DNA from: Merdimonas faecis
GTDB lineage: Bacteria; Bacillota; Clostridia; Lachnospirales; Lachnospiraceae
Assembly: GCF_001754075.1 (NCBI RefSeq)
Contig: NZ_MIEH01000035.1
Location: 1-32,858, forward strand
Direction of reading: 5' to 3'
Length of the DNA: 32,858 nt
A program made the position numbers and the translations under genes. Under the pieces are notes generated by a model that saw nothing but the letters and a program-made list of their open reading frames with translations, did no database searches and was not told where the DNA came from. Below are positions 1-6,489 of the stretch, piece by piece (within the stretch, counting starts at the first letter, position 1; each line of letters opens with the position of its first letter).

Positions 1-21
1 GGAAATCCCCCGTCCCCAATC
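1..21. repeat. Partial GGGGACG palindromic repeat (right arm, cut by window edge)
   Basis: These 21 bases are identical to 687-707, the right arm of the complete palindrome at 663-710, so the window opens in the middle of a second copy. The sequence diverges immediately after AATC. The two copies bracket the TetR gene. The left arm would lie outside the window, so its presence is inferred. Confidence 0.75.
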
Positions 22-38
22 GGATATGAGGAGGAACG

Positions 39-629
39 ATGGGAAAGAGTGTGGAAAACAAGGGTGTAAAAAACAGGATTGTGTCAGCGGCATGGCAGCT
101 GTTTCATGAGAGAGGATATAATGGCACGACGGTAGATGATATTATTGAACTGTCGGAAACATCCAAAGGGTCGTTTTATTATTATTTCAATACAAAGGAT
201 GAGCTTTTAAATACTTTGTCTTTGATTTTGGATGACTATTATGAAGAGCTTGACAGCACGATGGATCCGGAGATGAATAGCTTTGATAAGCTTCTGTATT
301 TGAATTATAAGATGCATGAGATGATGGAAGACAGGATCAGTATTGATCTGCTGGCGTCGCTGTACTCTACGCAGCTGGTTTCCCAGGGGCAGAGAAACCT
401 TCTGGATCACAACCGGAATTACTATAAACTGATCACCAGGATCGTAGAGGAAGGCCAGAAGCGCGGTGAAATCCAGGCGGATCTGTCGGTGAGCGAGATC
501 ACCGGTTACTACTCTATGTGTGAGCGTGCCTTGGTTACAGATTGGTGTCTGAACCGCGGAAGTTATTCTTTGGGAGAATACAGCAGGAAATGTATGCCGA
601 TCATGCTGGAACATTTTAAGGCGAATTAA
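39..629 (+). CDS. TetR/AcrR family transcriptional regulator
   Basis: A 196-residue protein of typical TetR size. The N-terminal helix-turn-helix lies at about residues 12-58, with the usual run of alanine-rich helix 1, the TTVDDI segment, and the recognition region SKGSFYYYFNTKDEL that marks the family. Residues 60-196 form the variable helical ligand and dimer domain, so the inducer cannot be read from sequence. The start is supported by GAGGAGGA at 28-35. It lies between two GGGGACG palindromes and upstream of nrdG in the same direction, 95 bp away. No efflux pump or enzyme sits beside it within the window, so its target is unknown; a gene left of the window edge or the gene itself is possible. 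Confidence 0.9.
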   Translation: MGKSVENKGVKNRIVSAAWQLFHERGYNGTTVDDIIELSETSKGSFYYYFNTKDELLNTLSLILDDYYEELDSTMDPEMNSFDKLLYLNYKMHEMMEDRISIDLLASLYSTQLVSQGQRNLLDHNRNYYKLITRIVEEGQKRGEIQADLSVSEITGYYSMCERALVTDWCLNRGSYSLGEYSRKCMPIMLEHFKAN

Positions 630-631
630 TA

Positions 632-660
632 TGTGGAAAATGTGTGGATAATGTGGAAAA
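632..660 (-). promoter_or_regulatory. Cluster of three DnaA-box-like nonamers
   Basis: Read on the minus strand, positions 643-651 give TTATCCACA, the consensus DnaA box. They are flanked by TTTTCCACA at 632-640 and 652-660, each one mismatch away. Box starts are 11 and 9 bp apart, roughly one helical turn. The cluster lies between the TetR gene and nrdG. DnaA control of ribonucleotide reductase genes is established in E. coli; here it is inferred from motif and position only. Confidence 0.45.
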
Positions 661-662
661 AA

Positions 663-710
663 TTTGATTGGGGACGGGGGATTTCTGGAAATCCCCCGTC
701 CCCAATCAAA
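663..710. repeat. Perfect 23-bp-arm palindrome of the GGGGACG family
   Basis: Arms 663-685 and 688-710 are exact reverse complements separated by 2 bases; the core is GGGGACGGGGGATTT. The right arm runs straight into the nrdG ribosome site AAGGAGGAGG (711-720 region), so a transcript crossing it would carry a very stable hairpin just before nrdG. There is no T-run, so it is not an ordinary intrinsic terminator. It resembles REP-type intergenic palindromes that in several bacteria are mobilised by Y1/RAYT transposases; none is encoded in this window. Confidence 0.85.
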
Positions 711-724
711 AAGGAGGAGGAGCT

Positions 725-1417
725 ATGCTTATTCAGGGACTGCAAAAACTGACATTGCTGGATTATCCCGGCAAGGTGGCCTGTACCGTGTTCACAGCCG
801 GGTGTAATTTCCGGTGCCCGTTCTGTCATAATGCGCCGCTGGTTATTGATACGCACAGGAATCCGGAGATTTCTCTGAAAGAAATCTACCAGTTTCTTGA
901 GAAGCGAAAAGGTATTCTTGACGGAGTATGTGTGTCGGGCGGGGAGCCTCTGATCCAGCATGGCATCGAGATATTCCTGGAAAACCTGAAACGCATGGGA
1001 TATGCGGTGAAACTGGATACCAACGGAAGCTTTCCTGATAAGCTGAAGAAGATCGTAGAGGAAGGCCTGGTGGATTATGTGGCCATGGATGTCAAAAATT
1101 CCCGGGAAAATTACGGGCGCACTATTGGGATCGAGGGGTATGACACCCGGAACGTGGAGAAAAGTGTCGGATATCTGCTGAGCGATGCGGTGGACTATGA
1201 ATTCCGGACTACGGTAGTGCGGGAGTTTCACCAGCGTTCGGACTTTGAGGCCATCGGCAGATGGATCAAGGGCGCGAAGCGGTATTACCTGCAGCAGTTT
1301 CAGGATTCGGGGGATCTGATCCGGCCGGGACTCCATGCGTATAATGACAATATCATGAGACAGGCGCTGGATGTTGTAAAGGCATATGTCCCGTCAGCGG
1401 AGCTCCGGGGAATCTGA
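725..1417 (+). CDS. nrdG: Anaerobic ribonucleoside-triphosphate reductase activating enzyme (radical SAM)
   Basis: A radical SAM activase that uses a 4Fe-4S cluster and S-adenosylmethionine to install the glycyl radical on NrdD. The cluster motif is Cys27-x3-Cys31-x2-Cys34 (CNFRCPFC), followed by the GGEPL SAM-binding motif near residue 72. At 230 residues it is longer than E. coli NrdG (about 154) and fits the longer clostridial form. The start at 725 is chosen because it follows an AGGAGGAGG site and begins MLIQGLQKLTLLDYPG; a longer frame from 668 would be read out of the palindrome. The partner nrdD follows 216 bp downstream behind its own promoter. The gene order activator-then-reductase reverses that of E. 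coli. Confidence 0.92.
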   Translation: MLIQGLQKLTLLDYPGKVACTVFTAGCNFRCPFCHNAPLVIDTHRNPEISLKEIYQFLEKRKGILDGVCVSGGEPLIQHGIEIFLENLKRMGYAVKLDTNGSFPDKLKKIVEEGLVDYVAMDVKNSRENYGRTIGIEGYDTRNVEKSVGYLLSDAVDYEFRTTVVREFHQRSDFEAIGRWIKGAKRYYLQQFQDSGDLIRPGLHAYNDNIMRQALDVVKAYVPSAELRGI

Positions 1418-1452
1418 TCACAGATGACCAGCTAAATAAGAGTATAAAATGG

Positions 1453-1500
1453 CAACAATATATTGTGAGAATGACAAAAACAAAACACAATATATTGTTG
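1453..1500. promoter_or_regulatory. Paired NrdR-box-like palindromes
   Basis: Two copies of the palindrome ACAATATATTGT are centred at 1460/1461 and 1492/1493, 32 bp or about three helical turns apart. This matches the known pattern of tandem NrdR boxes (consensus near ACACwATATATwGTGT) in front of ribonucleotide reductase genes. They sit directly upstream of the nrdD promoter. The two boxes also form a perfect 15-bp inverted repeat (1453-1467 with 1486-1500) followed by TTTTTT, so the RNA could act as a weak AT-rich terminator for nrdG. NrdR itself is not in the window. Confidence 0.75.
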
Positions 1501-1507
1501 TTTTTTA

Positions 1508-1537
1508 TTGACGTATATAGAGATATGGTGATATGAT
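1508..1537 (+). promoter_or_regulatory. Promoter for nrdD
   Basis: TTGACG at 1508-1513 and TATGAT at 1532-1537 with an 18-bp spacer. The start site would fall near 1545, leaving a leader of about 90 bases before nrdD. The NrdR-box pair lies just upstream of the -35. Confidence 0.65.
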
Positions 1538-1633
1538 ATAAGAACCGACGGAAGTTTTTGCAAAGTACGAAGCAAAAGGACAATGAATCAGGAAGAAACG
1601 AGCAAGAAAAGATAAAGAAACGGGGGTCATCAT

Positions 1634-4033
1634 ATGTATCAGGTAATGAAGCGGGACGGGCAGATTGCAAAGTTTGATCTGTCCAAGATCTGTGTAGCGA
1701 TTGAAAAAGCATTTCACGCGCAGGAAAAAGAGTATAATCAGGATATCATCGATCTTCTGGCGCTGAAGGTAACGGCAGATTTTGAGCCGAAGATCAAGGA
1801 CGGGCTGATCCAGGTGGAGGATATTCAGGATAGTGTGGAAAATATCCTGATCAAGGCCGGCTATGCGGATGTGGCAAAGGGTTATATTCTGTACAGAAAA
1901 CAGAGAGAAAAGATCCGGAACCTGAAGTCTACGATGCTGGATTATAAGGAAATCGTGGACAGCTATGTAAAAGTCACAGACTGGCGTGTGAAAGAAAATT
2001 CTACAGTGACCTATTCCGTGGGAGGCCTGATCTTGAGCAACTCCGGTGCAATTACGGCAAATTACTGGCTGTCAGAGATTTACGATGAGGAAATCGGCCA
2101 GGCTCACCGGAATGCGGACATCCATATCCATGACCTGTCTATGCTGACCGGATACTGTGCCGGATGGTCTTTAAAGCAGCTGATCCAGGAAGGACTTGGA
2201 GGAATCCCGGGCAAAATATCATCTTCACCGGCAAAGCATCTGAGCGTCCTCTGCAACCAGATGGTCAATTTCCTGGGGATCATGCAGAACGAATGGGCCG
2301 GCGCCCAGGCATTTTCATCCTTTGACACCTATCTGGCGCCGTTTGTACGGACAGACCATCTGACCTATCCGGAAGTAAAGAAATGTATCGAATCCTTTAT
2401 TTACGGGGTAAACACGCCGTCAAGATGGGGAACCCAGGCGCCGTTTTCCAACATCACCTTAGACTGGACGGTGCCGGATGATCTGGCGGACCTGCCGGCG
2501 ATCGTAGGCGGAAAGGAAATGGACTTTACCTATGGAGACTGTAAAAAAGAGATGGATATGGTCAACAAGGCCTTTATTGAGATCATGATCGAAGGAGACG
2601 CTCATGGACGTGGTTTCCAGTATCCGATCCCGACCTACTCGATCACGAAGGATTTTGACTGGTCCGAGACTGAAAATAACCGGCTCCTTTTTGAAATGAC
2701 GGCCAAGTACGGCACTCCGTATTTTTCTAATTATATCAATAGCGACATGCAGCCAAGCGACGTGCGCAGCATGTGCTGCCGCCTGCGGCTGGATCTGCGG
2801 GAGCTCCGTAAGAAATCAGGCGGATTTTTCGGAAGCGGCGAGAGCACGGGTTCTGTAGGCGTGGTTACCATCAACATGCCAAGGATTGCCTATCAGACAG
2901 CAAACGAGGAAGAGTTTTTTGCAAAACTGGACCGCTTAATGGATATTGCGGCAAGGTCTCTGCATGTGAAGAGGACTGTCATTACAAAGCTTTTGAATGA
3001 AGGGCTTTATCCTTATACCAAACGTTACCTGGGAACCTTTGAGAACCACTTCTCAACGATCGGCCTGGTGGGCATGAACGAGGCTGGGCTGAATGCGAAA
3101 TGGATCCGTAAGGATATGACCCATAAAGAAACGCAGGAATTTTCCAGGAAGGTGCTGAATCACATGCGGGAGAGACTGTCATCTTACCAGGAGGAATACG
3201 GCGATCTGTACAACCTGGAAGCGACGCCGGCCGAATCCACAGCTTATCGGTTTGCAAAGCATGACAGAGAGCAGTTCCCGGATATTATTACTGCCGCAGA
3301 AGGAGACGGAACGCCCTACTATACCAACAGTTCCCACCTCCCGGTCGGATATACAGAGGATATCTTCGATGCACTGGATATCCAGGACGAACTGCAGACG
3401 CTCTACACCTCGGGCACAGTATTCCACGCATTTCTGGGAGAAAAGCTTCCAAGCTGGAAATCGGCGGCTGCCCTGGTACGCAAGATTGCAGAAAACTACC
3501 GGCTGCCTTATTATACGCTGTCACCCACCTATTCCATTTGCAGGAATCACGGCTATCTGAACGGAGAACAGTATGTATGTCCGGAGTGCGGCGAGACGAC
3601 GGAGGTTTACAGCCGGATCACCGGATACTACCGTCCGGTACAGAACTGGAACGATGGAAAGGCTCAGGAATTTAAGGACAGAAAAGTCTACGATGTCTTT
3701 CATTCCAAGTTCCATGGAAAGGCGGCGGATCTGACAGGAGAAAACGGCGGCGCTAGAGAGGATGTTAGACAGCCGGAAGTAAAAAATGTGGAAGGAGCGC
3801 TTCTGTTTACAACGAAAACCTGTCCTAACTGCGTGATCGCCAAGAGAACACTTGAAGAGGCGGGAATCCCCTATCAGGTGGTGGATGCACAGGAGCAGAA
3901 AGAACTGGCGAAAGCCTATGGAGTCATGCAGGCGCCGACCCTGGTGATCTCCGGGGATGAAGGAGTAGAAAAGCTGGCAGGTGCGGGCAGTATCAAGAGA
4001 TATGCGGACGCACATGCTGTGCAGACATCATAA
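1634..4033 (+). CDS. nrdD: Anaerobic ribonucleoside-triphosphate reductase with fused glutaredoxin-like domain
   Basis: The class III reductase that makes deoxynucleotides without oxygen. Residues 1 to about 95 form an ATP-cone allosteric domain (MYQVMKRDG start). The catalytic glycyl-radical barrel follows and ends with a zinc site, Cys636-x2-His639 and Cys649-x2-Cys652, and the radical loop RITGYYRPV with Gly664 as the radical residue. After a linker near 700-715, residues 718-799 look like a small thioredoxin/glutaredoxin fold with a Cys730-Pro-Asn-Cys733 redox motif and a later cis-Pro-type APT segment. NrdD without this extension ends near 700-720 residues, so the tail is an added domain, plausibly an in-built reductant. 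The ribosome site (GGGGG) is modest. NrdG upstream is the activase. Confidence 0.95.
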   Translation: MYQVMKRDGQIAKFDLSKICVAIEKAFHAQEKEYNQDIIDLLALKVTADFEPKIKDGLIQVEDIQDSVENILIKAGYADVAKGYILYRKQREKIRNLKSTMLDYKEIVDSYVKVTDWRVKENSTVTYSVGGLILSNSGAITANYWLSEIYDEEIGQAHRNADIHIHDLSMLTGYCAGWSLKQLIQEGLGGIPGKISSSPAKHLSVLCNQMVNFLGIMQNEWAGAQAFSSFDTYLAPFVRTDHLTYPEVKKCIESFIYGVNTPSRWGTQAPFSNITLDWTVPDDLADLPAIVGGKEMDFTYGDCKKEMDMVNKAFIEIMIEGDAHGRGFQYPIPTYSITKDFDWSETENNRLLFEMTAKYGTPYFSNYINSDMQPSDVRSMCCRLRLDLRELRKKSGGFFGSGESTGSVGVVTINMPRIAYQTANEEEFFAKLDRLMDIAARSLHVKRTVITKLLNEGLYPYTKRYLGTFENHFSTIGLVGMNEAGLNAKWIRKDMTHKETQEFSRKVLNHMRERLSSYQEEYGDLYNLEATPAESTAYRFAKHDREQFPDIITAAEGDGTPYYTNSSHLPVGYTEDIFDALDIQDELQTLYTSGTVFHAFLGEKLPSWKSAAALVRKIAENYRLPYYTLSPTYSICRNHGYLNGEQYVCPECGETTEVYSRITGYYRPVQNWNDGKAQEFKDRKVYDVFHSKFHGKAADLTGENGGAREDVRQPEVKNVEGALLFTTKTCPNCVIAKRTLEEAGIPYQVVDAQEQKELAKAYGVMQAPTLVISGDEGVEKLAGAGSIKRYADAHAVQTS

Positions 4034-4045
4034 AGAAAGAAAATA

Positions 4046-4091
4046 AAAATCCGGGAAGAACCTTCCTTATAAAGAAGGCTTCCCGGATTTT
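4046..4091. terminator. Bidirectional terminator between nrdD and the GntR gene
   Basis: The arms AAAATCCGGGAAG (4046-4058) and its complement (4079-4091) are perfect, with a further inner CCTTC/GAAGG pairing (4061-4065 with 4074-4078). A-rich and T-rich flanks allow termination in both directions. The stop codon of the minus-strand GntR gene (4067-4069) lies in the loop. Confidence 0.85.
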
Positions 4092-4726
4092 CTTTTCAGG
4101 GCAGAATCCTTTCCCTGCATGAAATGGTCGTCTCGCAGGATTTCATAAGCGTTTTCATAATCGCCTTTCCGCATGTACCGCACCATTTTTTTGAGGCGTT
4201 CATTCGTCCTGGGGATGTGCATCCCATGGCGGACCGAATATTGTCCGATCCGGATCTGTTCAGAAAGGTTATTTTCATAGATCCGATTGATCCGTTCATT
4301 GTCCAGAATACTCAGGATCTCCATGTGCATATCGGTGTCTGCCACCTCCCAGGCATAAGGGTCCGAAGCGGCGGCACACATTCTGACCACTCTTTCCTCG
4401 ATCCGATAAGAGTATTCCTCATAACGGCCCGATGTGAAAATCAGGCGGAAGGCAGCGCCTTCCAGCAATTCACGGAGCTGATAGATATCCTGGATATCCT
4501 TGTCCGTGATTTCCTTGACCGTGATAGAACGATAATAATCAGAGACCAGAAGTCCCTCAGCCTGAAGCATCTGGATTGCGGCGCGGACAGGGCTGCGGCT
4601 CATGCCCAGCTCTTCGGTCAGCATGGCTTCAGTAAGAGACATGCCGGGAGCGTAGGTCAGGTCCAGGATTTTATTTTTAATGGTCTGATAGGCCTGGTCG
4701 GCCAGAGACATGCTTTTCCTTGCCAT
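4067..4726 (-). CDS. GntR family (FCD/FadR-type) transcriptional regulator
   Basis: A 219-residue repressor-type protein. Residues 1-70 are a winged helix with the GntR signature (AYQTIKNKILDL, LTEAMLTEELGMSRSPVRAA); residues about 80-205 are an all-helical FCD effector domain, usually binding a small carboxylate or amino acid through a metal. The start at 4726 is chosen because it begins MARKSMSLADQ and follows AAAGGTG by six bases; GTG 4735 and ATG 4732 overlap that site. It is divergent from proC, and matching paired palindromes stand at both promoters, which strongly suggests self-regulation and control of proC. The last codons and stop lie inside the shared terminator hairpin. The effector is unknown; a proline-pathway metabolite is a guess from context. 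Confidence 0.9.
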   Translation of the reverse strand: MARKSMSLADQAYQTIKNKILDLTYAPGMSLTEAMLTEELGMSRSPVRAAIQMLQAEGLLVSDYYRSITVKEITDKDIQDIYQLRELLEGAAFRLIFTSGRYEEYSYRIEERVVRMCAAASDPYAWEVADTDMHMEILSILDNERINRIYENNLSEQIRIGQYSVRHGMHIPRTNERLKKMVRYMRKGDYENAYEILRDDHFMQGKDSALKRKSGKPSL

Positions 4727-4752
4727 AAACATCACCTTTGCTATTTGCTAAA

Positions 4753-4782
4753 ATGTATACATAAAAATAATTTGTATACAAA
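4753..4782 (-). promoter_or_regulatory. Paired GntR-type operators at the gntR promoter
   Basis: Two palindromes, TTTGTATACAAA (4771-4782) and ATGTATACAT (4753-4762), have centres 19 bp apart. They abut the -10 of the minus-strand promoter and cover its expected start site, an ideal place for repression. The 29-bp unit 4753-4781, read on the minus strand, equals the unit at 4874-4902 except for three central bases (TTT against AAA). TTGTATACAA-type sites are typical for FCD-subfamily GntR proteins. Confidence 0.8.
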
Positions 4783-4810
4783 GTATAACGGTTTTTCGGG
4801 AAAATCGCAA
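4782..4810 (-). promoter_or_regulatory. Promoter for the GntR gene
   Basis: On the minus strand TTGCGA (4805-4810) and TATACT (4782-4787) are separated by 17 bp. The start site falls within the operator pair. Confidence 0.75.
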
Positions 4811-4829
4811 GATAAAAATAAAAAAGTGA

Positions 4830-4858
4830 TTGACTTTTTTCCTGGAGAGTGTTATAGT
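4830..4858 (+). promoter_or_regulatory. Promoter for proC
   Basis: TTGACT (4830-4835) and TATAGT (4853-4858) with a 17-bp spacer. Transcription should begin near 4865, just before the operator pair at 4874-4902. Confidence 0.8.
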
Positions 4859-4873
4859 CGCAATAGAAAGAAA

Positions 4874-4902
4874 TTGTATACAAATTATTAAAATGTATAC
4901 AT
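4874..4902 (+). promoter_or_regulatory. Paired GntR-type operators at the proC promoter
   Basis: TTGTATACAA (4874-4883) and ATGTATACAT (4893-4902), centres 19 bp apart, in the same order relative to transcription as at the gntR promoter. They lie at about +9 to +38 of the predicted proC transcript, which suits repression or blocking of elongation. Confidence 0.8.
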
Positions 4903-4930
4903 AAACAAATGGAAAAGGATGGTAGAGACA

Positions 4931-5725
4931 ATGAAATTAGGATTTATCGGAACCGGAAATATGGCATCTGCGATCATGGGAGGTATTATCCGCAATGAAG
5001 TAATCCCGGCGGAGGAAATTATTGGTGCGGATCTGTTTGCACCGGGAAGAGAGCGTGTGAAAAGCCAGTTTGGTATTCACGTGACTGACAGCAACAAAGA
5101 AGTGGCACAGAAAGCGGAAGTGATTATCCTTTCTGTAAAACCACAGTTTTATGCAGATGTAATCCAGGACATCAAAGATGAGATCAAAGATAACCAGATC
5201 ATCATTACGATCGCACCAGGAAAGACGCTTTCCTGGCTGGAAGAGCAGTTTGGAAAACAGGTAAAAATCGTTCGCACCATGCCGAATACACCAGCTATGG
5301 TAGGAGAGGGAATGACGGCGGCATGCCCGAATCCTTATCTGAACGAAGAAGAAATCGCTTATGTAAAAACGCTTCTTCAGAGCTTTAGCCGTGTAGAGAT
5401 CGTGCCGGAGCGTCTGATGGACGTGGTCGTATCCGTAAGCGGAAGCTCTCCGGCTTATGTATTTGTCCTGATCGAGGCTATGGCAGACGCTGCAGTATCC
5501 GGAGGTATGCCAAGAGCACAGGCTTATCAGTTTGCGGCACAGGCTGTTCTTGGAAGCGCAAAAATGGTACTGGATACCGGAAAGCATCCTGGAGAGCTGA
5601 AAGATATGGTATGTTCCCCGGCCGGAACTACGATCGAAGCAGTCCGCGTACTGGAGGAGCGTGGATTCCGCAGTGCTGTGATCGAGGCAATGAAGGTATG
5701 CGAGGAGATTTCCAAGAGCTTGTAA
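4931..5725 (+). CDS. proC: Pyrroline-5-carboxylate reductase
   Basis: Catalyses the last step of proline synthesis, NAD(P)H-dependent reduction of pyrroline-5-carboxylate, in the cytoplasm. At 264 residues it has family length. The N-terminal Rossmann motif is GTGNMA (residues 7-12), and the C-terminal dimer/catalytic domain carries the conserved stretch SVSGSSPAYVFVLIEAMADA (about 166-185) and SPAGTTIEAV near 230. The start at 4931 (MKLGFIGTGNMA) is preferred on homology; ATG 4919 in frame is possible but lies inside the AAGGATGG ribosome site region. No proA or proB lies beside it. Control by the divergent GntR regulator is inferred from the operators. Confidence 0.95.
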   Translation: MKLGFIGTGNMASAIMGGIIRNEVIPAEEIIGADLFAPGRERVKSQFGIHVTDSNKEVAQKAEVIILSVKPQFYADVIQDIKDEIKDNQIIITIAPGKTLSWLEEQFGKQVKIVRTMPNTPAMVGEGMTAACPNPYLNEEEIAYVKTLLQSFSRVEIVPERLMDVVVSVSGSSPAYVFVLIEAMADAAVSGGMPRAQAYQFAAQAVLGSAKMVLDTGKHPGELKDMVCSPAGTTIEAVRVLEERGFRSAVIEAMKVCEEISKSL

Positions 5726-5748
5726 GAGGCAAAAAACCAGAGTATAAT
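5720..5748 (+). promoter_or_regulatory. Promoter overlapping the proC stop codon
   Basis: TTGTAA (5720-5725, containing the proC TAA) and TATAAT (5743-5748) with a 17-bp spacer. Initiation near 5755 would fall inside the left arm of the proC terminator, so the downstream transcript would carry only part of that hairpin. It would drive the 5806 gene. Confidence 0.65.
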
Positions 5749-5749
5749 G

Positions 5750-5784
5750 AAGGGCAGAGCGGTCAGAAAGCTCTGCCCTTTTTA
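5750..5784 (+). terminator. Terminator after proC
   Basis: Arms AAGGGCAGAGC (5750-5760) and GCTCTGCCCTT (5770-5780) are perfect, with a 9-base loop and a T-run after. Confidence 0.85.
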
Positions 5785-5805
5785 TGCATTTGGAGGCGCA
5801 TGTTC

Positions 5806-6426
5806 ATGAAGAAGGAATTAAAATATTTTGAGATCGATGGAGCCGTGGGCGGCAGCCAGGAATGGTTTACTAATGTAGTGATGTATATGGGAGGCTGTGC
5901 GGCTGCCACTGCCTGCGACAGCTGTATCTATCTGGCCCGGGAATATGGCATGGAAGGACTTTACCCTTATGATGTCAAGAAACTAAGCAGGGAAGATTAT
6001 GTCCGGTTCGGCCAGAGGATGAAGCCCTATATCCGGCCGCGGGTGGGCGGTGTAAAAGAGCTTCGCTGGTATGTGGATGGATTTTCCCGTTACATTGCAG
6101 ACAGGGGAAGAGAATTAGAGGAACACTTTTCCCTTAAGATGCAGGAGTTTTCCGGAGATCATTCCTGTAAAGAGGCAGAAGCGGCTGTAAAGGAGCAGCT
6201 GGAGGCTGGCTTACCTGTTCCGTTTCTGATGCTGAAGCATAAGGATTCCAGGCGCTTTCAGGACTTTATCTGGCACTGGTTTCTGCTGATCGGATATGAG
6301 GGAGAAGGGGAAAAAATGACGGTGACAGCAGCCACTTATGGGGAGGCGGTCAAGCTTCCGTTTTATGACTTCTGGGATACCGGATATGCGGAAAAAGGCG
6401 GAATGATTTTGTATTCTCTGTCGTGA
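5806..6426 (+). CDS. Uncharacterised protein, possible papain-like (C39-like) fold
   Basis: I do not recognise a named family. The 206-residue protein has no signal peptide or membrane segment. Features compatible with a C39-like cysteine-peptidase fold are Gln18, Cys31 in a GGCAAATAC context at a predicted helix start, and His157 in IWHWFLLIGY at a strand, followed by a short ATYGE strand (165-169). The order Gln-Cys-His is that of papain-like enzymes, but the overall match is weak and the activity is a guess. The start is placed at 5806 with GGAGG at 5792-5796; ATG 5800 is too near that site, and frames further upstream run through the proC terminator. It has its own predicted promoter and precedes the arylsulfotransferase-like gene by 63 bp. 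Confidence 0.7.
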   Translation: MKKELKYFEIDGAVGGSQEWFTNVVMYMGGCAAATACDSCIYLAREYGMEGLYPYDVKKLSREDYVRFGQRMKPYIRPRVGGVKELRWYVDGFSRYIADRGRELEEHFSLKMQEFSGDHSCKEAEAAVKEQLEAGLPVPFLMLKHKDSRRFQDFIWHWFLLIGYEGEGEKMTVTAATYGEAVKLPFYDFWDTGYAEKGGMILYSLS

Positions 6427-6489
6427 GATTTCATAAAAAGAACACAAAAGACTGGTATTCTAAAAAGAAAACAGGAAGGACAAGGAAGC

